From: Phytoseiulus persimilis
Taxonomy: Eukaryota; Arthropoda; Arachnida; Mesostigmata; Phytoseiidae
Reading direction: 5' to 3'
Assembly (NCBI GenBank): GCA_037576195.1
Contig: CM075101.1
Span: 50,096,001-50,160,000 of the forward strand
Length of the DNA stretch: 64,000 bases
Within the stretch, counting starts at the first letter, position 1, and the number at the start of each line of letters is the position of its first letter. Below the pieces are notes generated by a model, which worked only from the letters and a program-made list of their open reading frames with translations, did not search any database and was not told where the DNA came from. Positions 34,743 through 47,400 of this stretch are shown here, one piece after another. The position numbers and the translations under genes were made by a program.

Positions 34743-35161
34743 CAGGGGTGGGCAAAGTGCGACCCGCGAGTAGACAACTGTGTTGTGGCAGTGTTTGCGC
34801 AGCTCAAGCGCTCAGAATCGCCAAATCGCCTCCATGGAAGCAGAGATTCGAAATTACCTAGGAAATCCCCCACCCTGAGAGGGTCTCCTCAACTTGGTGG
34901 AAGAGTTAGTCTAGTGTTCACTCTTCCCTTGTCACATCGAAGTGTTGTTTTATTTCTGTAGCTCAGTTTTCTCATTCACCCCGAGGGAACAATTCCTGAG
35001 TTTGGAACCTCATCTTTACCGGATGTGCTCTTTGGAGACGTGTCATACGGCCCACGAATACTTTGAGCTCGCTGAGATACGTTCTCTGTTGCGACCCGTG
35101 AGTTCGCACGGCCGCGATGGTGGTCTGCTCTGCGGCCCGCGTACCAAGTTGCCCACCCCTG
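34743..35161. mobile_element. hAT-type MITE, 419 bases
   Basis: The element starts CAGGGGTGGGCAA and ends with the inverted form TTGCCCACCCCTG, a terminal sequence well known from hAT-superfamily (Charlie-like) elements. It is bounded by identical 8-base copies of CTCTAGAG, the duplication length hAT transposases make. The interior has no transposase gene, so it is a non-autonomous derivative. The GCGGCCCGCG text near the right end is also usual in this group. Confidence 0.92.
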
Positions 35162-35169
35162 CTCTAGAG
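35162..35169 (+). repeat. Right 8-base target-site duplication (CTCTAGAG)
   Basis: Matches 34735-34742 exactly. Confidence 0.9.
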
Positions 35170-38100
35170 AATTGACGTGTATCATGGTTGTTGGTACTAT
35201 CCCGATGCCCGAAGGCGCGGCTATTCTTTTCCGAATCATCGATGAGAGGTCAGCTCCCTTCAAAAGAACTCGAATGAAGCGGTATTCCCAGACCTTATTC
35301 CAATCACGTAGGTTTGTCGGAAGGTCAGAATAGACTCGGCTGTGGTGTTTCTAGACCAAAACACCAAAGTGAATCGAGACGAAACATCCAGATATTTCTG
35401 TCAACCTTTCTGACGGTTATCAACAGTCTCAGTTGCATGTTGCGGCTGTAAGTTCGGTTCCGGAAGTCGATTGTGTCCATGATTCGAGTAGACGACAATC
35501 ACTCCCTCTGATTATCCCGCAACACTTGAACAGTTTCCAACGGGAAGCGAAACCCTGCATTCTCTCACTTCGGGGAGAGCTCTTCAGCGCGGAGCGAACG
35601 GATTTCTGAGAGCAGAGGAGTAGAAGATATCCAATAACAATGCTTAGTCACGGTAGCTTCGGGGAGACGAGTGGAAACAGGTCACGTAATGTTACACCAG
35701 CTGTCAGCCGAAAGAGACCTCGTTCTAGAGCTCAAACCTAGCCGGGTGATTCCCGATGTGAGCGATATCGACTGCCAGCCTCGATTGCGACCTGGAAGGA
35801 ACCGGCGGAATCTATCGGCTTCCACGAGCGGGGTCTGCGGATTCCAATCGAGGGGTCGACGAGTTGGGAAGTCACGGAGGCCATGTCTGAGAGCATCGTT
35901 CCTCACAGTTTGGCGCCAGCGAGCTGACAGCCATGGAGTTCCTTTTTTGAACAAGCAGCCTCACCTGATTAGCTTGGCCGGGTTGCCAGCAGGGACTGCA
36001 GGCACGCAGAACTACCGTCAAGTGAGATCATGGAATGTATTTTCAAGACTGGGGAACTTCGCTTTGGCTCTTTCAAGAGTGCGCTAGATATCTCCCTGGT
36101 GCAACATCCAGGCTAGGAATCCCGGCGTCATATCTAGTCTATTGTGGATTTCTGAAGTGAATGGTCGGTGGCGCGTCGAGGAATCGCCTGGATATCACGG
36201 GAAGAGGAGGTCAATGAGAAACATAACCTTGGGGGAGCGTGGGGCAGCATTGAGCTGGGGGAGAAGCGCATTTTTCACACTACTATGATCGGCACATGAT
36301 TTCTCTGATCTCACCTCCGAATTTCTGCTGGTAGATTCCATGTTCCAACGCGAAAGAAGCGGAGGAGCGAGACATCTCCTGCAGTTATTTTTTTCGAGAA
36401 ACTGTGGTTGAAACTGTGGCCTCACAAGTTTTCTCGATGTACCACCTAGAGCTTGTGTTCGTGATAATTTCAGGAGGAAAAAATACAGATTTCCCATGTC
36501 TGTCCGGATGTGTGGGGAGGGGTATTCGTTCCGTGGTAGGCATGACGCGCGTTCGAAACCTGACTGAGAACAATGCAATCATCACACCAACCACCCATCA
36601 ACACAACCACCATGAGACGCGGGGTCGGCCGTACGCCGGTCCGATCTTATCGGTGCAGCGGCGAGACAAGAAGCAACGGTGAGATAGCGCAGCTGTTGAC
36701 AGCCGCGTGACAGCTTGACGAGAGTCCTCCCAGAAGCTGAGGAGAGAAATCGATGGAGGGCGCTGGAAACTGGAATCATAGAAAGAGAGCTGCGCCAGAC
36801 CAGGGAATGATCGAGAACGTGAGGGAAGATCGACTTCAATCGCATCGCGTTCAGGGATCGAGCGTCCATTGTGAGCACTCGTACATACCTCTAAGAAAAG
36901 TGGAGAGAACGTATTGACGATCGTCGGTTCGCGATTTGGGCGATTTCTCGCCTCAACTGGGTGCAACGCTTTTGTGCATAAGAATGTTTTGAGTGCCAGT
37001 CAGAGGCGGATGACCCATCTCAATAACGCTCCAATCGGACCTCTAGCAGCTCATCGTCGGCTTGTTAGTGCCGTGGCTCGACCGCAAAGACCCTTGGAAC
37101 CGCTCATCGAGCTCCGTGGTTTCCGGCCCCGACGATCCGAAATCTTTCTCCTTGACTGTCGCTCGAAATTCATATTTCATCCCCTTTTTTTATGAGGAAG
37201 AAATTCAACATCACCAACGGTGGCGAAGGCGGGCTCGCACACCGCACGGCCTGAGCGTAGTAACGAGCCAACATTCAAGCAGGCGGGCGACCTATTCTAC
37301 CAGCGGCGGAGGCGACCGCGGTGGTAGACGACGCAGTAGTCGTCGTAGAGGGGGTCCCGTAGTCAGGAGTTTTCATGGATGCGCAACGGCTCGCTTCCGG
37401 AATTCAGGAATACCTGATGGTTCCACAATTGCATTCCGAGACTGGTTGGGGAGAGATCGGGAGCGGTTCTCTGAGAGTCTGATAAGGAGGAGTTTGGAGG
37501 AAAGCGGCGGATGATTTTTCAAGATGGTTTGGCATGGCTCTTGAATAGGTATTTGCTAGATTGAGAGATGGGTGTGATCCCGGGACGACATGCTTCCATA
37601 GATCGAGGAACTAATTCGGGGCAAATCCGACTTCCGAGTATTTCTCGTGTGCCTCCGTCCATAACCCCTCTGAATTCCCTAGAATCGGATGTGAGAGGTC
37701 ACTTGAGTTTCCCACACAGAATCCCGATTTGGGGTTCGGTAGCTGGTCCTTGAGACCCGGAATATCGGGTAGATTGGATGACGAGAGAAGAAGGAGCACT
37801 GGTTGGCGATAGCTGAAACACCTTGTGTGATTCGTGCAAGAGCAAACTGTATCGAGACATGTGTCACCAAATCTGGACGATGTTTCTGGATTGTTACTCA
37901 AATCGAGATCCAAGTAAGTCTTCTGGCTACGGCCATCAGTGGAAGGAATATAATCATGTTCGCCCAGAAGTTCGAACGAGGCTCCTGGATTCATACACGT
38001 GAATTCATGTATGAGAGAAGCTAGGGTATGTACTGGTACTTCATTGACGCAGATGCCACCGTGATCGTGATCCCTGAGATTCGCTTCAAGGATGGGGGAA

Positions 38101-41100
38101 GGGGTTGCTTGCCCCTGAGGCTGTCGCTCCTGTGAGACCTTCTAACCGACATCTTCGCCAAGGAGCCGATGTCCCGGAACCTGGGTTTCCCGTGAACATA
38201 CGTCTTGAGAGGTAATTCTGGCTCTTCCACGAGGGGAATCTAGAGACATTCACATCAGCGGGTCCAAGCTAACGAGCTCAGTTGCGGGCAACGGCGTTGA
38301 ATCGATTGCCGAAACTGAATCGGTTGGGGAAAGGCGGAACAGTAAAGTCAGAGCAACAGAAACAGTAGGGTAGTCTCGAAAGCCAGAATATCACGAGGGG
38401 CTCGTGAACTGAAATCAATGGAATTGGTGCGGAGGTACTTGTTCGCCGTGAAGGATCACCGGGAAAAAATCCCGGTCGAGAACCCAAGTCTTCGTAGATC
38501 TTTCGAGAGAAGGAGAGAATTCGGTTTCAGAAACACAATCGTCCAGCTCGATAAATCGATATATTTCGAAGAAGGACAGCGAATTGTCACAGAAGGAGAG
38601 GAATCGATGTCCCGGGGCGAATTCCACCTGGTCGGGTGAAAAAGTCTAAATCGAGTTAATTATCGCCAATCGGATCAACAAGCTCGAGCTCTTCTGATGA
38701 GGGTAGAATCCACGTTTGTGCTCTCAGTGTCATGTCTCATAATCCGAGATATGACTACGGATCAGATATGGGATTTCCGGCAGGCTAGCTTCGGCGATCA
38801 TCGGATCACTCGAAGCCTAAACCGAGATTCACGAAACTGCTCCGCTTGATTTCATGGAAGCAACGACGTTCGTTCCGTCCCCCAATACGCGATAGGATCC
38901 GATATTCTCGCTGTTGTAGTGTCAGGTGGTTCTGTGCTAAGGCGCTCCTACGACTCGGAGCTAGAGAGGTTTCAAAGGGGAGCTGCTGGGGAACGGATTG
39001 AATGAAAACTTTTCGTTCAAGCCAGGCGTACCAAACACTTGACGCTCACATCCAAGAAGCTCTTGCTGCAGGAAGGATCTGTTTCCAAGTCGTCTTTCAG
39101 TGTGGAAAGCATCGGCGCGGAATTCGAGCATCGAGGCAGCTCTTTCCGCAAACAACATCGCGTCGGCTTGGAACCGAATTGCTTCCCAATCTTTTTGTTC
39201 GAGTCCTCTTCTCCGAGGATCGGGGGAACGTCGTTCTTTTGAATCCATCCGCAACAAAGACTGAACAAGGAAAATCATTCTTGCGGTGGGATCGGTCACT
39301 TGGTCCGACCAATCCCGTAGGTTCAGCGCTTCTGGAATTCCAAGACGGGCATACGTCCGTCCGCACTCAAATCCGTTCCTCTGAGAAGCGGATGCCTTTC
39401 ACGAGAGCAGTTCCATAGCACTGATGTGTCCGAAAGGTCCAAGTCGTTCCGCTACGGCTTCCCGCCCGAGGTCAGCACTCGTCTTCCCGAAGTTGGTCAT
39501 CCGATTCCTTTTCCAAATTCCGGATTCCGGAAAGAATATTATTTGATGACGAGCCCGCTTCTTCACTTAGCAGAGCCGCAAGGCACCCGACGTTTCTCCC
39601 GAGTCGAAATTTCGAAACTGAAGTGAGCGAAGTAGTTCTGTCGATCGATCCATCGACCGAGCTCCCCTCGCCTGACTCGGATCTTCAGATGTAGCCTTTG
39701 GAGTTTTACGAAGAATCCGAGCTGTCTCGCTCGTTAGGCGTTTAGAACGCGAAGCTCTCTCGAACTTTTATGCCGTCTTGCAGAGCGAGCTGCTTCCTTG
39801 GAATGTAAGACCTCAGGTGATATCCCATTGTTCGGTTGGCAACGAACGGATTGAGTCCAGGGCGTTGCCGAGGACGTCAAGGTGAAATTTCCTGTGCCAG
39901 TCAGTGATTCAGGGAGCTCGGGGAAAAGCGCTCCAACAGATGCCCTATCCTCTGGAAAACAAATGTTGGGTTTCGATCGAGTGATGTTCTCGCTCGATCT
40001 CGAGATTCACCTTCGGCAAGCCTCTCGGTGGAATCTCAACGCTCCGACTGAAGTTCGTTGTAGAGTCTCATCGGAGCATATCGCGCAGCTTTCCGGCGCT
40101 GCCGCTGTGAGACGGAAAGTTGCGCCGGCGTCTGATTCATTGGTCCCTGAGCACCGGAACACCAATAGTCAACGTGTCGCAAATTATCTCGGCTGAAGAG
40201 ATTACGGGACGCCGTTAATGAGTAAGAATCAGTGAGTTATTTCTCGAAGTTGTGGTGTGACTCTTTCCCCATAGGTGAGACTCCGGTTCCCTTTCCTGGG
40301 GGTGGCTTTGAGTCCCACGGTCTTGTCTGGTTCCCTCCGCACAGTGCAGGGAAAGCTGTCTCCCGAACAGAGAGGGACTGACACCTCCGCCTTTCCATCA
40401 AACTTGAGCAGCGAGTCACGTGCGTCGGCCGCGTCTTCGTTCTGAACCACTTGTTGCCACGTTCCGCGGTCCCGTGTCTGCTATGAGACTTGTGTCACTG
40501 AGTCGTTCTGTGAGGTTCTGACAATGAACCGGCCGGGCCCTTTGCAAGAGCTGCACCTCTCCAAGGAGGCTCACACGGCGATCGGGATAGTTCTCGTCGT
40601 TTTCGGTAAGAAATCTGTTTCCCTCGTTGATCCCTAAAAATTCTATCGGGAATTCCCACAACTCGCTCGTTGACCTTGAGGTGTGAGCGACGTCGTCGCA
40701 GAGAGACATGATTCGTCGGGCTCATATTCAAGGGTGGAACTTATTCTAAAAAGCTGCTCGATGGACAAGGAACCTTCCGGCTGAACTCGGCCTACACAAC
40801 ACTCGCTACTCTCCAAATACTCTGCCTCCGACGACCTAGTCTCGAATCAGGAAGCTCATCACGGGGAGTTCCCGAGCTACTTTGACATGATTACAGCACC
40901 AAGTCTGCAACGTATCCAGGGAACTCATCTTCCGTATTCTTGTATTACGGAAAGTTTGCGTATTCCTCATAACGGAAAGTTTCCGCTCTCCGTATCACGG
41001 AAAATCAAGTCGAGACTCTCGAACGAGGATCCGAAACCAGCCCTCCTGCAGGGTTCTTCGCTTCATCAATCAATCGATTGATTCCGGGCAGTAGGATCGC

Positions 41101-41466
41101 TGGTCAAAGACGCACTTGAAGAGTTAGAAACTTTATTACGCCATTGGAGGACTTGTTCCCGTTTTGCGATCGACAGGCGGGCTCCGCAACCTCGAAATGA
41201 TATTGCGGGTTCCGAGGAGCGAAGTCTCATCGGCTCATATGCCTCACTCCTAGAGGACGTAACTCCAGCGACCCCCGGTCACTTGACCGTTCGAGACTGG
41301 AGGGCTCCCGATATGAGAGCGAGACACTTCGGGTATTTCGTTTCATTTCTGTGTGTTTTTCGATAGGCTTTCGCCTCGCGTGTCGAAAGAATAGCTCCGG
41401 ACCCGAGGGGACGATTTCGGGCAGAAATGAGAAAGCGTCGTTCGGCAACGAGGGTTTCCCTTCCAG
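35170..41466. other. Gene-poor stretch upstream of the opsin
   Basis: It should contain the first opsin exon (N-terminus and start of helix 1), which could not be identified. Several overlapping frames of 70-140 codons occur (35671-36087, 38418-38639, 38961-39418), but strand and frame cannot be settled. A block at 40937-41005 repeats ACGGAAAGTTT-like units. Confidence 0.35.
37062..37514 (+). CDS. Arg/Gly/Ser-rich open frame
   Basis: The 150-codon frame includes an RGG-type stretch (GGGDRGGRRRSSRRRGG) and an acidic-aromatic start (FYEEEIQHHQRWRRR). RGG boxes are found in RNA-binding proteins, but here the pattern comes from a GC-rich, repetitive sequence and no partner domain is seen. It has no clear splice context. 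Confidence 0.25.
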   Translation: MLVPWLDRKDPWNRSSSSVVSGPDDPKSFSLTVARNSYFIPFFYEEEIQHHQRWRRRARTPHGLSVVTSQHSSRRATYSTSGGGDRGGRRRSSRRRGGPVVRSFHGCATARFRNSGIPDGSTIAFRDWLGRDRERFSESLIRRSLEESGG

Positions 41467-44400
41467 GGGTCATTGGAATACTCGCAAACTCCGCGGTCAT
41501 AGCATCTTTCATTTGGATGAGATCAAGACTCTCCCCTGTATCAATCGTTCTGCTCAACCTCACTCTCTCAGATCTTGGTATCATTCTCATGGGCTTCCCG
41601 TTCAACGCGCTGTCCCACTTGGCCGGCGGGTAAGTCACACCAGTCCAAAATATCTGCACGGAAGATAAATGCTGTGATACCGCGCAATAATCTCGCACTG
41701 CAGCTGAGGCGAAGATTCCGGACATTGTCCCGGGTACGTCTCCATCCCGCCGCTCCACGCCATTTCCTTTCATAAATGAAAGGGATATTAATTGCGAGAC
41801 TTTACGGAGACCACGCTCCCTCACTGTCGGGTTTGGCCATTTCAGTTCTACGTCAATAGAACGGATGGAATAATTTCCACCCGATCGGAAAACAGCAGTC
41901 CGCACAGTGTTTCTAGTGGAATGGTTAGAACTTTTTCTCGAGGAAGCGACTTCACGGTTGCACAACTTTTGCAGATGGTTGTTCGGTTGGGTTGGCTGTC
42001 AAATTTATGGATACTGCTGTTTTCTGTTCGGCACAGCACACATTGGTGGCTTGTCGTTGTTGGCCTATGAACAGTATCGCACCATCACGAGAATGAGGCC
42101 CGATGCCGTGCCCTCGCAGAAGTATCTAGGTGAGTGAGCGTCATTCGCGGCGGTTTCTCCCTTCGAAGAGAGTTCGCCACTCCTCCAGATGAAAAGTTCG
42201 AGGTCTCCTCAGATTCCGAACAAATAGCGCATTGGACCAAGTCATTCCAGCTCCATCCATTCGAGCATCTGGTGCTCCTCATGGCGAATCAATTCTCAGG
42301 TCACTGATTCGTCGGCGTCATGTGTGCAGGCACCTGATTGAGAGTACATCTGCTTTCCAGAGTGGGCTCTTCTTTGTTTTCCGGCTGAACCTCTCAGCCA
42401 GCCCTTAGAAGTGTCCTGGGATCACCTTTCGGTATTGCTTCAGTAACATTCCCTCTCGCCTCGCAAGTCCCATTGCGGGCGGTGGGCTTGGGTCTTAAGA
42501 TGGTTCAGATTTAATTCTGATACAAATTAAATCCTCTTTTTACCACAAAAGGAATTTTTGTTGTCGGCCGGGGATCGAACCCGCGATTGCTAGCTTAGCG
42601 TGGCACCCAAGGCGTTGGTTTATGCCACACGGCCAACGAGCCGAGTGGCACTGTGTATCCGGAGTGGGCTCTGGGAAGCAGATGTGCTTTCGATCAGAAT
42701 TGAAAAATAGGAGTTTGACTCATCTCCGAATCCGTTCTCGTCAAAACAAGGGCATGCGTCTCAATCGGTAGACCGCGGAATTCTGGGGCTGGCGACATAA
42801 CGGACGGGTTGATGGAGACCGTTGCATTTTCCGAATCGTCGCCAACCCCTCGAAATCGCTGTAGCTCTCAGGAACTGGCCTTAGCCCATTTAAATATCTC
42901 TGTCAATGATATGTCGGAGTTCTTCTCCACGGGTGGGACCTCCGAGATCGAACGCTTTCATTGATCTTCTCATTGAAATAAAGATCCCTGAGAGTCCACC
43001 GGAGCAACCACGAACGAGCTCGTCAGGGCTACGAATAGATCTTCGCGTTACGGACGATCGTCTCCGAAAGCCGACAGAGCCCCTCATGTTTTCCCACAAC
43101 GACCGCGGTGGCTTGGTGAAGTTTTCCGTGTCAACGTCCTCGGTCGGAACATAGCTCCTCGCCTACTCGAGACATCCGAACTATGCACTACGAGAGCGGA
43201 TTCCGGGCAGCGCAGCCTTACGGACATTTTTTCGCGCGGTGGAATGTATATCTTTCAGCCTCATTGAAGCGTACGCTGACATAGTGTGCGGTCACTTGAC
43301 GGAAAAACTCACCGCTGGCTTCACCGAGAGAGCGAACGCGGGCTTCTCGCTCCCGCGTTTAAACATCCTTCCAAGAATCACAGGCCCTCGGACAGAGTTT
43401 GAGAGAAGATCTAGGGCAAGCTCCAAAATAATCCAGGAGCTTAGGATCAGCTCTCGATCGCGATCGTAGAAATCTGCAACTGCCTCCGGAAACTCTAAGA
43501 CCTCGCTTCGTATTCAAAGAGGGAATAATTGCTTCTGAATGAAGGCGATTTCCTCCTAACGCGAACCTGGTCAACGTTCCACTCTTTTAGTCGTGTTCTT
43601 GAGAGGCGTCACTTTGGAGCGCGGTCGGAACGACCTGTTCGTGACAGCCAGTCTTTCACGCTAGACGGTCCAGGATTCTGTTTCGGAGCGGCTGAAATTC
43701 TGCTCGCGAACCAGAACTCTCCGAAAATTCTCAAAATCTCGAGTCGTCCGCCTAAAACTAGCTGCCAAATCTCAATCAATGGGATGCAGGATAATTTGCC
43801 GTGGGCCGTGGGTCTACTTTTTGTGATATCGATGTCTCATTTTTTCTCGCTCGATCGATACAATCAATCTCAAGTTATAGCCGAACATGCTTGTGGGAAT
43901 GAGAGGAGGGGGCCTTCACCTCTCATTCTCCATTCCCGCCGGGAATCGGTTGGCAGTACGCATTCATGGCGAGACAAGAAGCTGTCCCGTATCGCGAACA
44001 GCGCCTCGGGGATCTTCTAACGCTGATTGGTCCCACGCACAAAAATTTTAGAACGTCACACGCGAGACGGGGTGAATTATTCACCCCCTGCGTGTATATG
44101 CACGTGACATCCGAGCAGACCCGAAAGGAACACGACTTTGACATGCATGATATCTGGATCTGTTGTCCTAGATATTTGGGAGCCGGGCGGGAGCGAGGCT
44201 CAATAATAAAATTCTATTTCAAGCCAGCGACTCTGTCTTGATAAGACCAAGGTTAGTTCTCCAGCACGGGAAGGATCCGGAATCATTTTCTCTTATCGTG
44301 ATACTTCCAAGCTGTCCGGCACACGCCTGCAAGCCCCAATAGATCGGAGGTCTTTCACTGAGCCTGCACGCAGCGAGCTGTCTCGATTACCGATTTGCTC

Positions 44401-47400
44401 GGAAAAAAAAACTTCCGGCCTGTTCGAGCGCGTGCCCCTCTCTCGGAGGAGCTCGTTCCTCACCAATTCTTCCATTCACGGAATCATGCTCCCGATACTA
44501 CAGAATACCTTTATATAGTCTTCGCCAGCTGTAGAATTGAGTCATATGATTCTCGCCCGGGTGAGGCATCCGCTGTTGAGCTTCGATCTGCGCAGACCTC
44601 GGAAACTCCAACCGGTTTCCCGACCCGAGAACTCCGAACAAAGCGCGTCAAGGTCACAAAAGCCTCGGGTTGTAGCTCAATGTCCTTTACGTGAGATGAA
44701 TCGTTCGGAAGGAATCTTCACTGTCCGAATGTTCCCTCTTTGATCCGAGAACTTTTGATATGCTTTCACTGTTACGTTCATGATGAGGCGGCCACTGTTC
44801 CTCGAAGAGAACGAGGAAGATTAGAAAATCACCTTTGCTTCTTTTGATCTCAGATCGACTGCAACGAAATTATATTTGCTACGGTGTGATGATATGGGTC
44901 TTCGCCCTCGTTTGGGCTACACCTCCGCTCTTGGGATGGAGCCGGTAAGTTGCGGAAGCAGATAGAGGATTTGACCGGAGGTGGTTGTACGGTGCATCGA
45001 ATCACCTCAGAAGAAATTCGTTCCGGGTGAGAGGGCACCCGTGAGGCAGGCAAGCTGTTGATCGTTCACGGATCCTTGCAGGTATTCGTACGAACCTTTC
45101 GGTACGGCTTGTACCATCGACTGGCGGGACGAAACGTTCGAATTCAAATCGTACATCCTGGCCTACTTCCTCGGCGGCTACGTTCTACCGTTCAGTCTGA
45201 TGCTGCATTCGTTCCGGAGGATTATTGCTATAAAAAAGGAATATAAGCAGACTAGCGTTCGACTCAATCAGCAAGGTATAATTGAGAAGCTGAAGAGACA
45301 GAGAGAGGAGGATCTCACACTGGTGAGTGATAGGAGCGTTCGCTACGCAGCTTCAAAAAAAAAGAAAAAGAATTAAAGCGCAAGTAGACAACATAACGAT
45401 GCGAGCTTTTGATGAGCGCGATGGCTATCCCCCGACGCGCGTGCATCTTGAGAAGAATTCATTCACACACTCATGGATCGAATCTCGTGTCCCGGGCCCC
45501 TGATTGAGACCAACCAGAACTATGCGAAGTTCGCAACGACAGGGCCCACTTCAGGCATCTGGCGAGACAAATTTCGTGTACGGGTTGATCTCATAGTTTT
45601 TCTGAGCATGTTTTTAGACGGTCGAGCGCGATCCATCTTATCTTGTGCAGCCAACCTGTGCCTCGACTATCAATCTCAGCTTATAGCCAACTTTTGTGAA
45701 CTCATCACGTTGACATGAGGGAAAGAATCGTTGGACAGTTTCCTCAAATGATGGCCTTGTTTATCTTCGCGTGAATTCATAATGCAATCCCCGCATGGCA
45801 TCAGTATCCAGGGCCTGACGAGGACAAATCGTTGACAAATTCAGAGAAGCAGGTACGGCTAACTGCCCCCGGGAATTTCAATCGGGTGCCCACATCGTGA
45901 TCATCTGCGTGCCTAGCTGTCTGTCTGGATCCTAATCGACATGCCCCGTCGAGACACAGGGCCACCTCCGATTCTGTCCTTTTAGTTATCGTGTCGCCAT
46001 GCGAACAGCTCGCCCGTCAGACCTGTAGGCAACGTCCCTTGAGCTCAGAGTCTCACAACCATCGAGATGTAATTCGAATTCCTCCCGGGAAACCGACAAT
46101 GATGCGGAGACAGTGGCGTAGCCTCCATGATGTCCGGGGCGAATTTGATTCCCCCCCCCCCCTCCCGCCTCTTCTTGTTCGGTGAAAAGATAGATGATCG
46201 TTCGTTAAGAGGGTGGAAAATCAGATGCAACGATCGGACTTTGCCCCTACTCTGAGGATTTCGTAGGAGAAATCTACCTGGAAGAGCTCAAGTTCCCTGA
46301 TGTAACAGGCATGGGGAGGTACCCCTAGCGACCTGATGGCCGGGGCAGACCCCCCCCCCTTCTCGATACGCTACTGTGCGGAGACGAGAACGTGCCATCG
46401 CTTGTACTCGTCAGATCTGGCTGACCGATGGAGGCGTCTCCTGATTTTCTACGAAAAAACTCGGAAGAACATGATGGGCGCTAACGCCAATGGTCTCAAG
46501 ATGATCCATATGCAACGCACTGGAATTCTTATCCCTCTGACTTCGTACGTCTATGTCGGCACCTCGAAATTCCTATGTCGCCGCGTTCCCATTAATAGCT
46601 GGAGCTCGGGCCCAGACGTCGGAGCGGATCCATTTTTGTCACGATCTTTCAGTTGTCTGGAAGCAGGATCGAATAAGCCCAGCTGCTCGAAATTAAGAAG
46701 GATATTTGAGAGGAAATCCAACTCAAGAACAGGATCATTCAGGCCGAGAAAACACCAGTTCTCGAAGCAACCGCTCCCGCAAAGCGTCGCAATTGAACCG
46801 AAGCTTTACGCTGCTTTGATCTCGAAATGTTAGAAGCGTGCAGCATTGAAACTCCAGCGGACGAGACGAAACCATCTACGAACATCTCACCCGTGTTTTG
46901 AGCAGCATTGCTCGGACCTCGGCCTTTTTTGAAATTGTCCTCAAAAGAAAGGATGTTTGCCTTGGCGTTAGATCCCAGGGTGCTCTTGTGTACAATCCAA
47001 TGACTCGTTACCGAATCAGCTAGACTTGAGGATTCACCCGAGGAATGGCAGACGGCCAAGCTCTGTTCTTTATTAGACCCTCAGTTGGGAGTTACCGGAG
47101 CGCAGCGTTTAGTTGTGGTTGTTATCGGAAAAAGCAGAATCTGCTCCATCTGACGGGTCTCGTTCGAGTCAGAGATCTCGGAAAGAGACGAAGGCCGAAG
47201 TTCCGAGGAATCAGGATGAGTTCCCACCGACGCTCTCCGGGGATTTAGGTTGGGAACCGCTCTCAGTTTTTTAGCACCCTCACAAAACGAATTAAATGGA
47301 CTGGCTCACTCCCACTATGAACCTCGTTTATCGAATGACGATTCCACGCTTCCACAGTCCAGTTCCGGACTCAACAGGCCCGCGAACTCTGGTTACCAAA

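Noticed and set aside
35671..36087. 138-codon frame with an overlapping minus-strand frame
   Set aside because: Arg-rich on both strands, no splice sites in phase and no known motif.
38961..39418. 138-codon plus-strand and 112-codon minus-strand frames over the same bases
   Set aside because: Both read reasonably well, but with no motif or splice support neither can be called.
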